Positions 6,141-7,265 of a stretch of 7,265 nt of DNA are shown one piece after another (within the stretch, counting starts at the first letter, position 1; each line of letters begins with the position of its first letter). Made by a program: the position numbers and the translations under genes. This DNA comes from an uncultured bacterium (GTDB lineage Bacteria; Cyanobacteriota; Vampirovibrionia; Gastranaerophilales; Gastranaerophilaceae). Under the pieces are notes generated by a model that ran no database searches, was not told where the DNA came from, and saw only the letters and a list, made by a program, of their open reading frames with translations. Location of the stretch: the NCBI GenBank assembly GCA_900555175.1, contig USJT01000049.1, positions 1-7,265 of the forward strand, given 5' to 3'.

Positions 6141-6641
6141 TCATTTCCCTGTAATACTTGTTCCTGAAATTTTTTCACCTTTTAACAAATAAGTTGCCGT
6201 ATCTTTTTTTATCAAAGAGTTATCTTTAATTGAGAAAGTTTCAAGAGTTAAATAATTCACACCTGTAAAAGTATTTCCGGTAAGTTTTAAATCAACAGTA
6301 TCCGTCAATTTTTTATTACCGTCATAAGATCCAATTTTAGTAAATCTTATAACATTTCCCTCAACATAATCCAGTCTAACAGTAGCACTCGCTCCTGTAA
6401 ACGGGTTGTTTAGATTTATGACGTCACCGCTTCTTGATAAGTTCCAAAAATCAACTGCCTGAGGTCTAAAATTTGTGCTGCCTGTTTGTTTTGCAATTTT
6501 TGCAACTACGCGCCAATTTCCGTAAAATGAATCAGGCACAGAACCTGTCAATGAAACACCAGCCTTTAGAGTTTGAGCTGAAACAGAAACTTCAATAAGC
6601 ATAATAAATATTACAAAAATTTTTTTTAACATATTTATCAT
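6141..6641 (-). CDS. Secreted beta-rich protein of unknown function
   Basis: I do not recognise the family. The 166-residue product begins with a classical signal peptide: a basic start (MLKK), a hydrophobic stretch (IFVIFIMLIEV) and a likely signal peptidase I site after SVSA, giving a mature protein from about Gln23. No lipobox cysteine is present, so it is probably periplasmic or released. The mature part reads as alternating beta strands and turns (GNWRVVAKI, GNVIRFTKI, VDLKLTGNTFTG), with a lipocalin-like YGNWRV opening; a small beta-barrel is plausible but unproven. The only cysteine-free stretch to note is the whole mature chain, so it is not an obvious substrate of the neighbouring thioredoxin reductase. 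Two ATGs compete, at 6641 and 6632; neither has a ribosome site, and the second (MLKK) gives a tidier signal peptide. It follows pgi by 41 bases and precedes trxB by 9. Confidence 0.8.
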   Translation of the reverse strand: MINMLKKIFVIFIMLIEVSVSAQTLKAGVSLTGSVPDSFYGNWRVVAKIAKQTGSTNFRPQAVDFWNLSRSGDVINLNNPFTGASATVRLDYVEGNVIRFTKIGSYDGNKKLTDTVDLKLTGNTFTGVNYLTLETFSIKDNSLIKKDTATYLLKGEKISGTSITGK

Positions 6642-6682
6642 TTAATTATTTTACAACACATTTCAATATTATAAAAATAAAC

Positions 6683-7265
6683 CTACACAGTTGCCATTTT
6701 TTCTTTCAAAGTTTGAGCAGAATCTTCATAACCAACTCTACCCATTAAAGCATAAGTATAATTTTTAGCCTGCTCAACACCTGGTTGACTGAATGTATCA
6801 ATATTATATAATTCACCGGCAATAGCAGTTTGAACCTCTAACATATACAAAAGCTGAGCGACATTATAACCGTCAACTTTTTCAAGCGTAATAGTAACAG
6901 TCGGTCTGTTGTAATCTGCAAGAGCAACTCTTGTAGAATCAGCCTCAGCATTAATCAATTGATTAATAGTTTTCCCCGCCAAGATAACCAATTCCTGTAT
7001 ATTCAAATATATTCGGAATTTCAAGAGTATTATCAAACTGTGCAACTCTTATAAAATTAATAATTTTATCATTTGGTCCTTCGTTATAAAGCTGAATTTG
7101 AGAATGCTGATCAGTTGCACCCAATGCCTTAATCGGAGTAGGCCCGATATGAACATCATTTCCGTTTTTATCTTTATTTTTACCTAAAGATTCTGCCCAC
7201 AATTGAGCATACCAATCAGAAACATATTTTAATCTGCTTGAATAAGGCATCATAACAGACAAATT
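6683..7265 (-). CDS. pgi: Glucose-6-phosphate isomerase, C-terminal part, with frameshift; 5' end outside window
   Basis: Cytoplasmic enzyme interconverting glucose 6-phosphate and fructose 6-phosphate in glycolysis and gluconeogenesis. The window holds about the last 195 residues in two reading frames. The upstream part (7265-6974) shows [21 protein letters not shown] and the catalytic-histidine region [18 protein letters not shown] (His codon 7104-7106). It then runs into YLGGENY and a stop at 6965-6963. The other frame continues exactly where the family would, [10 protein letters not shown], then [18 protein letters not shown], matching the second PGI signature with its catalytic Lys (codon 6764-6766). 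Removing one base from the run of four C (plus strand 6974-6977) restores LGGKTINQ in one frame. The signature has Ser where Asp or Asn is usual before the Gln. It appears to be the upstream member of the operon with the secreted protein and trxB. Confidence 0.92.

Noticed and set aside
6963..6980. Programmed -1 ribosomal frameshifting in pgi at GGGGAAAA
   Set aside because: Reaching the conserved downstream frame needs a +1 shift, which -1 slippage on this run does not provide. PGI is not known to be frameshifted, so an indel or sequence error is simpler.
1..7265. tRNA, rRNA, CRISPR array, insertion sequence or phage genes
   Set aside because: I found no cloverleaf, no regularly spaced repeats, no transposase or integrase motifs and no terminal inverted repeats in the window.

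Overview
This is a low-GC bacterial window with every protein gene complete except the two at the edges. The gene set is housekeeping plus surface motility: clpB, recO, a type IV pilus retraction ATPase (pilT), thioredoxin reductase (trxB) and glucose-6-phosphate isomerase (pgi). Strongly AT-rich DNA, a PilT linked to RecO, and a bacterial-type ClpB and PGI would fit a host-associated, non-photosynthetic cyanobacterial relative (Melainabacteria/Gastranaerophilales type). That placement is inference from general gene character; no taxonomic marker is present.

Layout, left to right. Positions 1-1765 (minus) hold the first 588 codons of clpB, with its own -10 box and a strong ribosome site. Positions 1893-4176 (minus) are a compact operon pilT - recO - small three-helix membrane protein. 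It is driven by a near-consensus sigma-70 promoter at 4199-4227, and that promoter settles the pilT start. Positions 4177-4563 are the only long gene-free stretch. It holds the pilT promoter with a tandem repeat just upstream, then on the plus strand a hairpin, a CU-rich tract and a clear intrinsic terminator, which together look like a small RNA or an attenuator leader.

Positions 4564-5199 (plus) encode a 211-residue protein of no assigned family. Its Thr69/Cys75/His95 arrangement resembles the catalytic triad of CheD-type glutamine deamidases. Positions 5196-7265 (minus) form a second operon: pgi (5' end outside the window, with a frameshift) - secreted beta-rich protein - trxB. trxB converges on the deamidase-like gene so tightly that the two stop codons overlap. 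The likely terminator of the trxB operon lies inside the opposing gene.

The items most worth follow-up are the CheD-like orphan gene, the putative structured RNA between it and pilT, and the pgi frameshift, which separates the catalytic His from the catalytic Lys.
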